36,832 nt of DNA, taken from positions 1 to 36,832 of the IMG/VR virus record IMGVR_UViG_3300035698_008626; one strand, 5' to 3'. Source of the stretch: a virus. The translations under genes and the position numbers were made by a program. The notes beneath the pieces are model-generated. The model saw nothing but the letters and a program-made list of their open reading frames with translations, did not search any database and was not told the origin of the DNA. Positions 1 to 6,399 of the stretch are shown here, one piece after another (positions within the stretch are counted from its first letter, which is position 1; each line of letters starts with the position of its first letter).

Positions 1-1
1 A

Positions 2-181
2 GGTTATGGCTTCACGCTTTGGGTTGGCTCTGCGCCAATGCCGGTGGGACCCATGGAGTGGGTCGAGGCGCTGTTTGCAGTCGTAGCAGCAGCGATCCTT
101 GGGGCCGAGGGTATCCATGGCGTGAAGCAACTGAGCAAGAAGCCGCCAGTCGTTGTTGACGCCGAGAGCTTCTGGGTGTAA
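2..181 (+). CDS. C-terminal fragment of an unrecognised, possibly membrane-associated protein
   Basis: The reading frame is open from the window edge to a TAA at 179-181, so this is the end of a gene that starts upstream. The visible 59 residues contain a hydrophobic stretch (about residues 19-38, WVEALFAVVAAAILGAEGI) followed by a basic KQLSKK segment, consistent with one membrane segment. Internal ATGs at 38 and 53 have no ribosome binding site, so a local start is unlikely. No family was recognised. Confidence 0.6.
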   Translation, partial: GYGFTLWVGSAPMPVGPMEWVEALFAVVAAAILGAEGIHGVKQLSKKPPVVVDAESFWV

Positions 182-505
182 GGCACTGGTGAAGGCAGCC
201 ATTTCCAGGTCGAGCCGACGGCAACGTCTACAATACAATATAGCTAATTGAAGGGCACCACTCCTTAGAAGAGTCGGTATCTGCCGCAGGCAGCTTTCAA
301 CGGGAGGTCGGCATTCTCCGCGTAGAGACCTGGAATGACTGAGGCTTTGTAAGTCCTGGTGGGTGTAACCTTTAGCTTTCATCCATGACACATAAATGTG
401 TTTATATGTCACGAAACGCATTTTGTGACATATAAAGTCGAACCACTGACACCGCGATAACACCGGGCACGGTTGCGGCTTTCTCCTTCCCGTGATCGTG
501 CCGAT
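182..505 (+). other. Non-coding stretch, probably structured RNA or long 3' UTR
   Basis: No credible gene is present in these 324 bases. Several local helices can be read directly: a GACG/CGTC stem capped by a GCAA tetraloop (217-228), a CTGCC/GGCAG hairpin (281-293), and a long-range pairing of 203-211 (TTCCAGGTC) with 327-335 (GACCTGGAA). The segment runs into the intrinsic terminator at 506-545, so it could be a separate RNA or the structured tail of the upstream transcript. I saw no convincing promoter inside it and recognised no RNA family. Confidence 0.35.
401..436. promoter_or_regulatory. Perfect 12-bp inverted repeat, operator-like
   Basis: The arms TTTATATGTCAC (401-412) and GTGACATATAAA (425-436) are exact reverse complements around a 12-nt centre. 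A further half-site TGACACATA lies at 386-394, giving three TGACANATA-like half-sites in 50 bp. No T-run follows, so it is not a terminator. A repressor or activator binding site is the simplest reading; the HTH protein encoded at 924 is a candidate ligand (inference). Confidence 0.5.
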
Positions 506-545
506 AGAGGCGGCTGAGTCTGACAACACTCGGCCGTCTCTTTTT
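506..545 (+). terminator. Strong rho-independent terminator
   Basis: A 13-bp stem is formed by 506-518 and 529-541 with only two G-U wobbles, a 10-nt loop (519-528), and a T-tract at 541-545. It separates the upstream transcript from the early promoter at 630. Confidence 0.85.
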
Positions 546-583
546 GTGTATGAGGCGCATACGAGGGGCTATGAGAGCACGCA

Positions 584-617
584 AAAACAGGCTATTTATA
601 CGATAAATGCCTGTTTT
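584..617. promoter_or_regulatory. Long palindrome just upstream of the early promoter
   Basis: AAAACAGGC (584-592) pairs with GCCTGTTTT (609-617), and ATTTAT (594-599) with ATAAAT (603-608), leaving one unpaired T and a 3-nt loop. It ends 12 bp before the -35 box of the promoter at 630. It may be an operator for early transcription or, read as RNA, a second terminator-like hairpin. Confidence 0.5.
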
Positions 618-629
618 AGGGCCAAAAAC

Positions 630-658
630 TTGACAGACTCTCAGAAATAGTGTATGAT
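630..658 (+). promoter_or_regulatory. Early sigma70-type promoter
   Basis: A perfect -35 TTGACA (630-635), a 17-bp spacer and a -10 TATGAT (653-658). Transcription would start near 665 and run into the zinc-ribbon gene at 703. Its placement downstream of the terminator and palindromes marks it as the promoter of the long early gene row. Confidence 0.85.
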
Positions 659-702
659 GTAGGCAGAGATGAGAAGCGAAACGGAAGACGAAGGAGAGAC
701 AG

Positions 703-873
703 ATGAACAAGACAAGCAAGAACATCCCGACAACTGAGGCAGAAAGCATAGTACCAGAGTCTTGCAACTGCCCTCGGTGCGGTGAGCGCCGACATGATTG
801 GCTGGTCTGGCGCGAGGACGGTAGCAAGGTACGATGCGCGAGTTGTAGCCATCAATATGAGCCAGAGGCGTAA
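703..873 (+). CDS. 56-residue zinc-ribbon protein
   Basis: This is the first gene after the early promoter, with an AAGGAG ribosome binding site at 691-696. The protein has CPRCG near residue 24 and CASC near residue 45, a four-cysteine zinc-ribbon layout, with charged spacing between the two knuckles. Such small phage ribbons often bind nucleic acid or host transcription components, but the exact role here is unknown. It was too short for routine gene calling. Confidence 0.75.
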   Translation: MNKTSKNIPTTEAESIVPESCNCPRCGERRHDWLVWREDGSKVRCASCSHQYEPEA

Positions 874-923
874 GCTCATCCAGCGCCTCGCCAGCGGCCT
901 TGTAGCCGGCAGAAGGAGAGATC

Positions 924-1193
924 ATGGACTACGGAACTCAGCTACGTGTAATGAGAGAGGTACTTTGCCTCACGCAGGCCGAGGCCGCAAAGAAGGCAGG
1001 CACGAGCGAGAAGATTCTTGGGCTCATAGAGCGCGGAACGATAGAGCCCGGCTATAAGATGCGAGATGCCATCGCCGTCGCGCTGGACTGGCCGCAAGAG
1101 GAGCTGGCAGACATCGCGTTCGGCATCTTGGATGGGCAGATCGAGAACTGGGACGCACTGGATTACGAGATGAGAGCACCGAGGCCGGCATGA
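924..1193 (+). CDS. XRE/Cro-type helix-turn-helix regulator
   Basis: The 89-residue protein starts after GAAGGAGAG. Residues 1-60 show the usual five-helix Cro/C1 arrangement: LRVMREVLCLTQAEAAKKAG, then SEKILGLIERG, then MRDAIAVALD. The segment TQAEAAKKAGTSEKILGLIE is the helix-turn-helix. It is the second gene behind the early promoter and could act on the inverted repeats at 401-436 or 584-617 (inference). Whether it represses or activates cannot be told from sequence. Confidence 0.8.
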   Translation: MDYGTQLRVMREVLCLTQAEAAKKAGTSEKILGLIERGTIEPGYKMRDAIAVALDWPQEELADIAFGILDGQIENWDALDYEMRAPRPA

Positions 1194-1390
1194 CCCAAAT
1201 AGCAACAGCCGAACGCGGGCATTATGAGATCGATTACGGCAACGGATGGAGACGAGCATCCTCAGAGCATATCTGGCTGACGTTTGGCGCATACTATGAT
1301 AATGACGAGAACCCCCTGAGCCAGTTGCGCGCTGGCAGCGTCATTCGCAAGCGGGGCAATAACTACCGCTACGTGGAGGACAAGCCATGA
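1190..1390 (+). CDS. Hypothetical protein, 66 aa
   Basis: The start codon overlaps the preceding stop (ATGA), which implies translational coupling. The protein is polar and rich in Tyr and Trp, with a central WLTFGAYYDNDENP stretch and a basic RKRGNNYR end; a small beta-rich fold is plausible. No family recognised. Confidence 0.75.
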   Translation: MTQIATAERGHYEIDYGNGWRRASSEHIWLTFGAYYDNDENPLSQLRAGSVIRKRGNNYRYVEDKP

Positions 1391-1593
1391 CACACTTCGC
1401 CATTGACATCGCAGGGATCGTCACAGACTGCGCCCCGCTTGGCCGGTGGCTCATGTTCAACAAGGGCACCGACCACGAGGCGGCGCGGGCAACGTTTGAG
1501 GCCAAGTTTGGCAAAGAGCCAGCGCGGGTATGGGACGGGCCGACACACGTATTCGCGGGGCCAGCACCGCAACGAAAGGAGATGAGGATATGA
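1387..1593 (+). CDS. Hypothetical protein, 68 aa
   Basis: ATGA overlap with the upstream gene and, at its end, with the downstream gene, so it sits inside a coupled chain. It contains a TFEAKFGKEPARVWDG segment resembling a short amphipathic helix plus turn. No conserved family or catalytic motif seen. Confidence 0.7.
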   Translation: MTHFAIDIAGIVTDCAPLGRWLMFNKGTDHEAARATFEAKFGKEPARVWDGPTHVFAGPAPQRKEMRI

Positions 1594-1889
1594 CAGAGAA
1601 ATTTGCAGAGCCGAGCCCGCATCAGGAGATATACGCGGCAATCGGGCGCGCCTATACACGGGCTAGTATAGCCCTGCGCAAGACTGAGGTACTAGAGGCC
1701 GCCAACGCCGAGCTAAGGCAGGATATTACTGGTTTGGCAAAGGGCCTTGAGACTCTCCCAGATATTATCAGGGAGATGAATAGCGCCAACGCCGAGCTGA
1801 CGGAGCGCGTCATTGAATTGGAGGCCGCAGGGCAGACCTTAGAGCCTGGCTACGAGTGGCGAGTCGTCGAGGTGGAGGCCAAGCCATGA
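1590..1889 (+). CDS. Coiled-coil hypothetical protein, 99 aa
   Basis: The start at 1590 is chosen because it overlaps the upstream stop by ATGA; an in-frame start at 1530 would lie inside the upstream gene. Residues 28-85 have heptad-like hydrophobic spacing with repeated NAEL segments (AANAELRQDI, SANAELTERV), indicating a coiled coil. Function unknown. Confidence 0.75.
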   Translation: MTEKFAEPSPHQEIYAAIGRAYTRASIALRKTEVLEAANAELRQDITGLAKGLETLPDIIREMNSANAELTERVIELEAAGQTLEPGYEWRVVEVEAKP

Positions 1890-2077
1890 CAGACAAGCGA
1901 GCACGCCTGCTCTGCTCATGGTGCTTGGCCGAAGGCAAGACTGAGGAGCAGTCTACCATCGGATGGACAGAGACGTTTGACGGCGAGCCAAGCCACGGAA
2001 TGTGTAAATATCATTTCGGTGTAGAGATAGCCAAGATGAACGCCAGGGAGAAGGAGGAGCCGCGATGCGCCTGCTAA
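1886..2077 (+). CDS. Small Cys/His protein, 63 aa
   Basis: ATGA overlap at the start. The protein has CSWC near residue 11, then CKYH in the middle and CAC at the end, a Cys/His layout compatible with one zinc site. Its last codons overlap the start of the small membrane protein at 2065. Function unknown. Confidence 0.75.
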   Translation: MTDKRARLLCSWCLAEGKTEEQSTIGWTETFDGEPSHGMCKYHFGVEIAKMNAREKEEPRCAC

Positions 2078-2151
2078 TCGTGTTCATGCTGGCGTTGGTG
2101 CTACTATCGGGACTAGACGGGGCCAACTGGCCGAAGGGAGAGAAACGATGA
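2065..2151 (+). CDS. 28-residue single-pass membrane microprotein
   Basis: An AAGGAGGAG site (2051-2059) precedes ATG 2065, which lies inside the end of the upstream gene. Residues 3-17 (LLIVFMLALVLLSG) form one membrane segment, followed by a short polar tail GANWPKGEKR. The stop overlaps the next start by ATGA, which supports it as a translated gene. Role unknown. Confidence 0.65.
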   Translation: MRLLIVFMLALVLLSGLDGANWPKGEKR

Positions 2152-2369
2152 CGGTGATGATCGATCTAGGCACAGCCAAGGAATGTCCAGACTGCAAGGG
2201 CGAAGGCTATCTTTGCAACGCGCCGAGCCCGTCGGACTGGGTAGACACATCGTATGTGTGCGAGCTGTGCGATGGGAGCGGCGAGGTTCTGGCAGACGAG
2301 ACGGGTAAGATCATCGGGCCGTTCAAGCGCAAGCTACTGGTGGTATCGAGCGTACCAGAGCCGTTTTAG
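2148..2369 (+). CDS. DnaJ-type zinc-finger protein, 73 aa
   Basis: Two CxxCxGxG knuckles are visible: CPDCKGEG at residues 13-20 and CELCDGSG near residue 40. These are the DnaJ cysteine-rich zinc-centre motifs, here without a J domain. In phages such free-standing knuckle proteins are common and of unknown role. It is coupled to the upstream membrane microprotein by ATGA. Confidence 0.8.
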   Translation: MTVMIDLGTAKECPDCKGEGYLCNAPSPSDWVDTSYVCELCDGSGEVLADETGKIIGPFKRKLLVVSSVPEPF

Positions 2370-2396
2370 AGCGCAACACAAAGAGGGAGAGAGAAC

Positions 2397-3581
2397 ATGC
2401 CGATCAAACGATTAACGGTTGACGAGGCGCCAGCTTTTCCGCGCATTGGAAAGCTCCGCAAGGGGGGGCCAAAGACGGGTAATCGCCCAGGGCCTGAGCT
2501 TCCTTACTGGCGCTTCACGAGCGACAGGCTTGAGGTCGTCCACGCGTTTGTGGATGCCTATGGCGCGCAGCCGGACGAACTAGATGTGTATCTGCCATAC
2601 AAGACGGTCAAGGCCTGCTTCTCTACCTGGCAAGAGGAATGGTCGGGCGGGGGACTTGTTCACAGGTGCGACGGAGAGACGTGCACGATCTGGCTCCAGG
2701 ATGACGGGACGTACTCACGTGAGCCAGTCCCATGCCCGGGCGGGTGTAAAGAGGTCGGGCGCTTGGCGGTGATACTGCCCGGCCTGCTCCGCAGGGGGCA
2801 TCTTGGGTGCGTCACAATGGAGACGCACAGTATCAATGACATCCTATCCATCCACCGATGCCTACTCGCAACATGTGAGGCGCGGCGCATAGAGGACTTG
2901 AAGGGGATCGCCTTTGTCCTGCGCCGCGTTGAGGAATCGATCAGTACCCCGGACCCGGACAATGAGGGCAAGCGTATCCATCGCAAGAAATGGATGGTAA
3001 GGCTACAGCCGGCGGCGGAGTGGGTATTGGCACGACTTGCGAGCGCCCAGCCCCAGCTTGGCCCAGGGGACGATAACACCATAAATGGTGAATATGAGGA
3101 ACGAGAGGTCGTGGTAACGGCGGATGACGAGCGAGAACTATTCTGGGTCAAGGTCAAAAACGCGGGCCTCGCCGAAGAAGAGGCGCTAGAGCTTCTAGGG
3201 ATCGAGAACTTGGCAGACTTTGAGGGAACGCGAGAAGAGGCAATGGCCACGATATTTGCGGCGCGTAGGGCAAGGGCCCAAGCAGAGCGCGACAATGCGC
3301 CGCCGGCAGATACGCGACAGGGAGACAAGCGAGGGGAGTACGTTCCAGAACAAGAGGCAGAGCAGGACGGCGAGGCTCCCCCGCCCTGGCTCATCGACGG
3401 CAAGCACTGGTCCACGCTGGGCTACCAGGTGCGCCAGTTTTGGGCAGAGGTCAAGGGATCAATGAGCCTCACCGAGGAGGAGGCGCACAAGCTCCTGGGC
3501 GTCAAGAACTTGGCGGACTTTGAGGGGAGCCGGGAGCAGGCCATCGAGGCCATCCTGGACGCGATCGGCGAGAAGGCATAG
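2397..3581 (+). CDS. Gp3-like (phiC31 recombination-directionality-factor type) protein with two C-terminal repeats
   Basis: GAGGGAGAG precedes ATG 2397; the protein has 394 residues. The N-terminal 220 residues have the layout of the phiC31 Gp3-like family: PYWRFTSDRLEVVHAFVDAYG, a GGGLVHRCDGETC knuckle, CPGGC, then LAVILPGLLRRGHLGCVTMETHS. phiC31 Gp3 controls the direction of serine-integrase recombination, but most relatives are untested. The C-terminus carries two copies of a 45-residue unit: one ending LLGIENLADFEGTREEA (about 275-291), one ending LLGVKNLADFEGSREQA (about 366-382), separated by a charged linker. The family call is from remembered motifs; no integrase is in the window. 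Confidence 0.6.
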   Translation: MPIKRLTVDEAPAFPRIGKLRKGGPKTGNRPGPELPYWRFTSDRLEVVHAFVDAYGAQPDELDVYLPYKTVKACFSTWQEEWSGGGLVHRCDGETCTIWLQDDGTYSREPVPCPGGCKEVGRLAVILPGLLRRGHLGCVTMETHSINDILSIHRCLLATCEARRIEDLKGIAFVLRRVEESISTPDPDNEGKRIHRKKWMVRLQPAAEWVLARLASAQPQLGPGDDNTINGEYEEREVVVTADDERELFWVKVKNAGLAEEEALELLGIENLADFEGTREEAMATIFAARRARAQAERDNAPPADTRQGDKRGEYVPEQEAEQDGEAPPPWLIDGKHWSTLGYQVRQFWAEVKGSMSLTEEEAHKLLGVKNLADFEGSREQAIEAILDAIGEKA

Positions 3582-3600
3582 CAGATACGGTTGGCTCATT

Positions 3601-3626
3601 GGGCCGGGGTCTCAGGCCCCCGGCCC
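3601..3626 (+). other. GC-rich intergenic hairpin without T-tract
   Basis: GGGCCGGGG (3601-3609) and CCCCGGCCC (3618-3626) form a perfect 9-bp stem with an 8-nt loop between the Gp3-like gene and the gene at 3650. There is no T-run after it, so it is more likely an mRNA-stabilising, pausing or processing hairpin than a terminator. Confidence 0.6.
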
Positions 3627-3649
3627 AACAAACAAGAAGGGAGACTATC

Positions 3650-3904
3650 ATGGAAACCAGAGTTACGACCACGATCACGACGCGGACGCAAGAGATGGAG
3701 CTTGGCTACTGGGACGCCGATGATGAGGTATTCGTCCCGATTCAGGGCATGACGCCAGATGAGAAGAAAGAGGCCGCCGCCAAGCTGGGAATCTCTGAGC
3801 TACTGCTTGAGATGCTGGAATGGCTTGTAGAGAGCATGGCCGACGCGGTTAGCTCAGACCTAAGAAGCATCTGGCAAAGACTGGATCGTATCGAGGGGAA
3901 GTAG
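3650..3904 (+). CDS. Hypothetical acidic protein, 84 aa
   Basis: The start at 3650 has a GAAGGGAG site; an earlier in-frame ATG at 3599 would include the hairpin and lacks a site. The N-terminus TRVTTTITTRTQEMELGYWD looks like paired beta strands, followed by a helical, acidic C-terminal half (KLGISELLLEMLEWLVESM). No family recognised. Confidence 0.75.
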   Translation: METRVTTTITTRTQEMELGYWDADDEVFVPIQGMTPDEKKEAAAKLGISELLLEMLEWLVESMADAVSSDLRSIWQRLDRIEGK

Positions 3905-3910
3905 CACCAC

Positions 3911-3985
3911 CCTGCTCTGTCGCCCGTGATGGCTGAGGTTAGGTGCTACGGCGCGGCCTCCCAAGTCACACGGCGACGGAGCAGG
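3911..3985 (+). ncRNA. Long hairpin immediately upstream of tRNA-Thr
   Basis: CCTGCTCTGTCGCC (3911-3924) pairs with GGCGACGGAGCAGG (3972-3985) in a 14-bp stem with a single G-U pair. The 47-nt interior can fold further (GAGG 3935-3938 with CCTC 3957-3960). It ends 7 nt before the tRNA. It may be a processing element for the tRNA, or an independent small RNA. It lacks a T-arm and is not a tRNA. Confidence 0.45.
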
Positions 3986-3992
3986 CGAGCGA

Positions 3993-4063
3993 GCCCCTGT
4001 AGCACAGAGGTAGTGCTGCTGTTTTGTAATCAGCAGACTGTGGTTCGATTCCACACGGGGGCT
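3993..4063 (+). tRNA. tRNA-Thr (anticodon TGT)
   Basis: A full cloverleaf can be drawn. The acceptor is GCCCCTG/CGGGGGC (one T-G pair), the D-stem GCAC/GTGC, the anticodon loop TTTGTAA with TGT at 34-36, the T-arm TGTGG-TTCGATT-CCACA, and the discriminator T. The anticodon stem has a T-T mismatch at 31-39. CCA is not encoded. It resembles bacterial tRNA-Thr(UGU) and would decode ACA. It sits between two + strand genes inside the early row, so it must be cut from the mRNA or transcribed with it. Confidence 0.92.
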
Positions 4064-4089
4064 TTGTAGCAAAAGAGAAGGGAGAGACG

Positions 4090-4449
4090 ATGACGCTGGA
4101 ATGGGTACGCAATATAGGCGATCCGCGAAAGCCAGACGCCGAGGCGTTGGTGGTTGAACATCAGGGACAAGACGAATGGGACAAGCGCGTCGAATTCCTG
4201 AAAGGCAAAGTCGTCGGCGAGCCAAAAGCATACGGGCTCCACTCAGTAACACGCCTCCACGGGCTGTGCATCGCGGGGATATACGAGGAACGAGAAGGGC
4301 CGTCGCCTTGTCAGTGCGGATACACAGACTTGACCATCAGACACGACGGATGCAAGCGATATGTCTGGTGCAGGAATTGCGCGGCGTATGGCCCTATGGC
4401 GTGGAACAAACAAGAAGCGATTGAGGCATGGAATAAGGAGAGGCCATGA
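4090..4449 (+). CDS. Protein with C-terminal Lar-like zinc ribbon, 119 aa
   Basis: AGAAGGGAGAG precedes the ATG. The C-terminal half has the Lar restriction-alleviation layout: CQCG near residue 75, YVWCRNCAAYGP near residue 92, and EAIEAWNKE at the end. The N-terminal 65 residues are unrelated to Lar and unrecognised. Lar of Rac prophage modulates type I restriction, but most phage Lar-like ribbons are untested. The next gene is a stand-alone Lar-like ribbon. Confidence 0.7.
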   Translation: MTLEWVRNIGDPRKPDAEALVVEHQGQDEWDKRVEFLKGKVVGEPKAYGLHSVTRLHGLCIAGIYEEREGPSPCQCGYTDLTIRHDGCKRYVWCRNCAAYGPMAWNKQEAIEAWNKERP

Positions 4450-4649
4450 GCAAGCTAAAGCCGTGTCCGTTTTGTGGGGATACTGACATTACGGAGGATG
4501 ATGTTGTGCAATCGGGGAGTTGGTACTGGGTTCTGTGTACAAGATGTGGGGCACGTGGCCCTGACGACTTGGGCAAATCGGGCGCTATCGAGGCATGGAA
4601 TGAGCGAAGGACGCCCGGTATAACAGATGATGTGGAGGGAGACGCATGA
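4446..4649 (+). CDS. Lar-like restriction-alleviation family protein
   Basis: 67 residues with the full family signature: LKPCPFCGDTD near the N-terminus, YWVLCTRCGARGP in the middle, and AIEAWNERR near the end. The four cysteines form a zinc ribbon. ATGA overlap with the upstream Lar-domain gene suggests the two are made together and arose by duplication. Known relatives alleviate host restriction; this is a family inference only. Confidence 0.85.
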   Translation: MSKLKPCPFCGDTDITEDDVVQSGSWYWVLCTRCGARGPDDLGKSGAIEAWNERRTPGITDDVEGDA

Positions 4650-4732
4650 GACAATGGTGTTCACACTGTCAGAAGGTGACGTTGCACGTGCTATTGGGCG
4701 GGCGGCTTGTATGCACAGAGTGCCAACGATGA
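4646..4732 (+). CDS. 28-residue zinc-ribbon microprotein
   Basis: Cysteines at residues 5 and 8 (CSHC) and 23 and 26 (CTEC) make a complete minimal zinc ribbon in only 28 codons. The start overlaps the upstream Lar-like gene by ATGA and the stop overlaps the next gene by ATGA. This two-sided coupling argues for real translation. Function unknown. Confidence 0.6.
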   Translation: MRQWCSHCQKVTLHVLLGGRLVCTECQR

Positions 4733-5319
4733 ACCGTGGACGCAGGCCAGCCCCGGCGCTTAGAACGCCATTATACATGGCGCGGGCACGAAAAGCTCGG
4801 GCGATGTACGAGCAACAAGGAGGCCCCGTAAGAAGTGTAGCCGCAGCCTTTGGTGTACGCGGCGATACGGCGGCTCGGTGGATCAGAGAGGCGGGTGGCA
4901 CGACGCGCAACCCCACCAACGGGATCACGCATGGGGCGATAGAGGTTATTGAGTTGCCCAAGGAGCCGGTATCATTCCGCGAACTGGCAAAGCGGTTCGG
5001 CGTCGTGTCGGACACAATCCGCTATTGGTGTTTGGCTGGCGCAATACCGGCACACTATTTCGGCACGCGCGCCATTATCTATACCGATGAGGTAACTGAT
5101 CTTGAGACTGGCGACCAAGTACGCGTTCGCCTTGCAGAGATGCGAGCACGCAGAGATGAACTAAAACGCTGCCAGGCATGTGAGATCGTGCTGGTAGACG
5201 AGACTGGGCAGGACGGGTCACACGAGCGGGACCCGAACGTGTGCGACTACTGCACGGATAATTGCGTGTGCGTTGACGGCAACTGGACATGGCGTCGGGA
5301 CAGAGTAGCGATAGCATGA
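4729..5319 (+). CDS. Protein with two helix-turn-helix segments and a C-terminal Cys cluster
   Basis: The start at 4729 is chosen because it makes an ATGA overlap; a longer in-frame start at 4627 would run through the zinc-ribbon microgene. In 196 residues there are two HTH-like segments: residues 20-53 (VRSVAAAFGVRGDTAARWIREAG) and 86-120 (FRELAKRFGVVSDTIRYWCLAG), the second MerR/excisionase-like. The C-terminus has several Cys pairs (CQAC, CDYC, CVC), probably a zinc site. A DNA-binding regulator is likely. Confidence 0.75.
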   Translation: MNRGRRPAPALRTPLYMARARKARAMYEQQGGPVRSVAAAFGVRGDTAARWIREAGGTTRNPTNGITHGAIEVIELPKEPVSFRELAKRFGVVSDTIRYWCLAGAIPAHYFGTRAIIYTDEVTDLETGDQVRVRLAEMRARRDELKRCQACEIVLVDETGQDGSHERDPNVCDYCTDNCVCVDGNWTWRRDRVAIA

Positions 5320-5331
5320 AGGAGGACAACG

Positions 5332-5658
5332 ATGGGGACAATCGCACAGCTAGAACAAGAGGGCCTGGATTGGGATGCCATCTGTGACATCACATACAGC
5401 CTAAGCCCCGAGGACCAGAAGCAATATTGGGCTGTCAGTAGGGCGGCCCGTAAAGCGCTAGTCCCCGAGGCCAGATGGGGCACAGAGTATCGGCTACTGT
5501 TGGCGGAACGCGCGGCGATCAAGGCCGAGCGTGACGCCTTGCAGGCCCGCATAGACAGGGCGCTAATAACGATACGCGTTGAGCTGAGTACCCCAGGTGT
5601 ATACCCAGAAGTTGGTCTCGAGAAGATCAAAGACATATTGGAGGGCAACGATGGATGA
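5332..5658 (+). CDS. Hypothetical helical protein, 108 aa
   Basis: GAAGGAGGA precedes the ATG. The protein is largely helical, with a coiled-coil-like segment LLLAERAAIKAERDALQARIDRA in the second half cut by no proline. It overlaps the next gene by 8 bases. No family recognised. Confidence 0.8.
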   Translation: MGTIAQLEQEGLDWDAICDITYSLSPEDQKQYWAVSRAARKALVPEARWGTEYRLLLAERAAIKAERDALQARIDRALITIRVELSTPGVYPEVGLEKIKDILEGNDG

Positions 5659-5869
5659 ACCGCGCTTACTGATGCTCGTACAGCTATTGACCGATCCAGA
5701 GAACCAGCCGCACCAATTTCTGGATGACAGCTACGGGCTGTTGCTAGAGTTGCGAAAGGGTATCCGAGAGATCATGCCAAACACAGGCTGCCCAAATTGG
5801 GGCAAGCAGCCAGACGGTCACTACTCCGCATGTGGGACGTGCGCCTGGTGCAAAGTATTCACAGGATAG
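5651..5869 (+). CDS. Hypothetical protein with C-terminal cysteines, 72 aa
   Basis: Start 5651 is preceded by GGAGGG and overlaps the upstream stop; an in-frame start at 5597 has no site. The N-terminal half is helical (LLMLVQLLTDPENQ, YGLLLELRKGIREI). The C-terminus has four cysteines (CPNW, ACGTCAWC), a possible zinc site. Confidence 0.75.
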   Translation: MDEPRLLMLVQLLTDPENQPHQFLDDSYGLLLELRKGIREIMPNTGCPNWGKQPDGHYSACGTCAWCKVFTG

Positions 5870-5879
5870 GAGGGCAACG

Positions 5880-6098
5880 ATGAGTGACAGGATGGTTACG
5901 AACTATGACAGGGAAGCAGAGGCCAAGGCCAAGTGTCTCTTTGAGGCGCGCGAGGCGCTCAAGAGTATCGTCGGCGCGATACAAGGCGCTGGCGACCTAG
6001 ACGAGCTAGGCATGGAGCAGTTACGGGTAGTGGCAGAAGAGGTAGAGAAGATGCTGGGCTTCATCAAGGAACAACTGGAAGGACAAGACGATGGATGA
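5880..6098 (+). CDS. Hypothetical helical protein, 72 aa
   Basis: AGGAGGG precedes ATG 5880. The sequence is acidic and almost wholly helical, with regular leucines (LRVVAEEVEKMLGFIKEQLE). It overlaps the next gene by 8 bases, the same joint geometry as between 5332 and 5651, with the repeated codons GACGATGGATGA. Confidence 0.75.
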   Translation: MSDRMVTNYDREAEAKAKCLFEAREALKSIVGAIQGAGDLDELGMEQLRVVAEEVEKMLGFIKEQLEGQDDG

Positions 6099-6399
6099 AC
6101 AGGCTTATTTCCTGACGGTTGATTGGTGCAAGAAGGGCACGCGAGGGATATTCTGTGATGCCAGCGGGAAGTGCTTTCGCAAGGATGGTGAGCCGCATAC
6201 GGAGCTAGAGATGCAAAAGGTTCTAGGCCCATTTTGGATCATCCTTGCGTCAGAGTCGGAGCTACTTACTGAACAACAGGTTGCCGAATTCACATTCTGG
6301 CGACCGCTAGCTGAATACTCAGACCAATTTGGCATTGCGCTCAAGCAATGCGACGTTCCGATCTCAGTAGCGCAACAGACCGAAGGGAGTCAGCGATGA
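6091..6399 (+). CDS. Hypothetical protein, 102 aa
   Basis: Coupled to both neighbours by overlaps. The middle (LGPFWIILASESELLTEQQ) is hydrophobic but too short and polar-flanked to be a clear membrane segment. No recognised motif. Confidence 0.75.
   Translation: MDEQAYFLTVDWCKKGTRGIFCDASGKCFRKDGEPHTELEMQKVLGPFWIILASESELLTEQQVAEFTFWRPLAEYSDQFGIALKQCDVPISVAQQTEGSQR

Noticed and set aside
782-1057. Open + frame of 91 codons across the zinc ribbon and XRE genes
   Set aside because: It has no ribosome site and overlaps two genes with better starts and clear motifs.
3911-3985. A second tRNA upstream of tRNA-Thr
   Set aside because: A CTCCCAA loop can be forced into an anticodon position, but there is no T-arm or TTC-type loop and the stem is a simple 14-bp hairpin.
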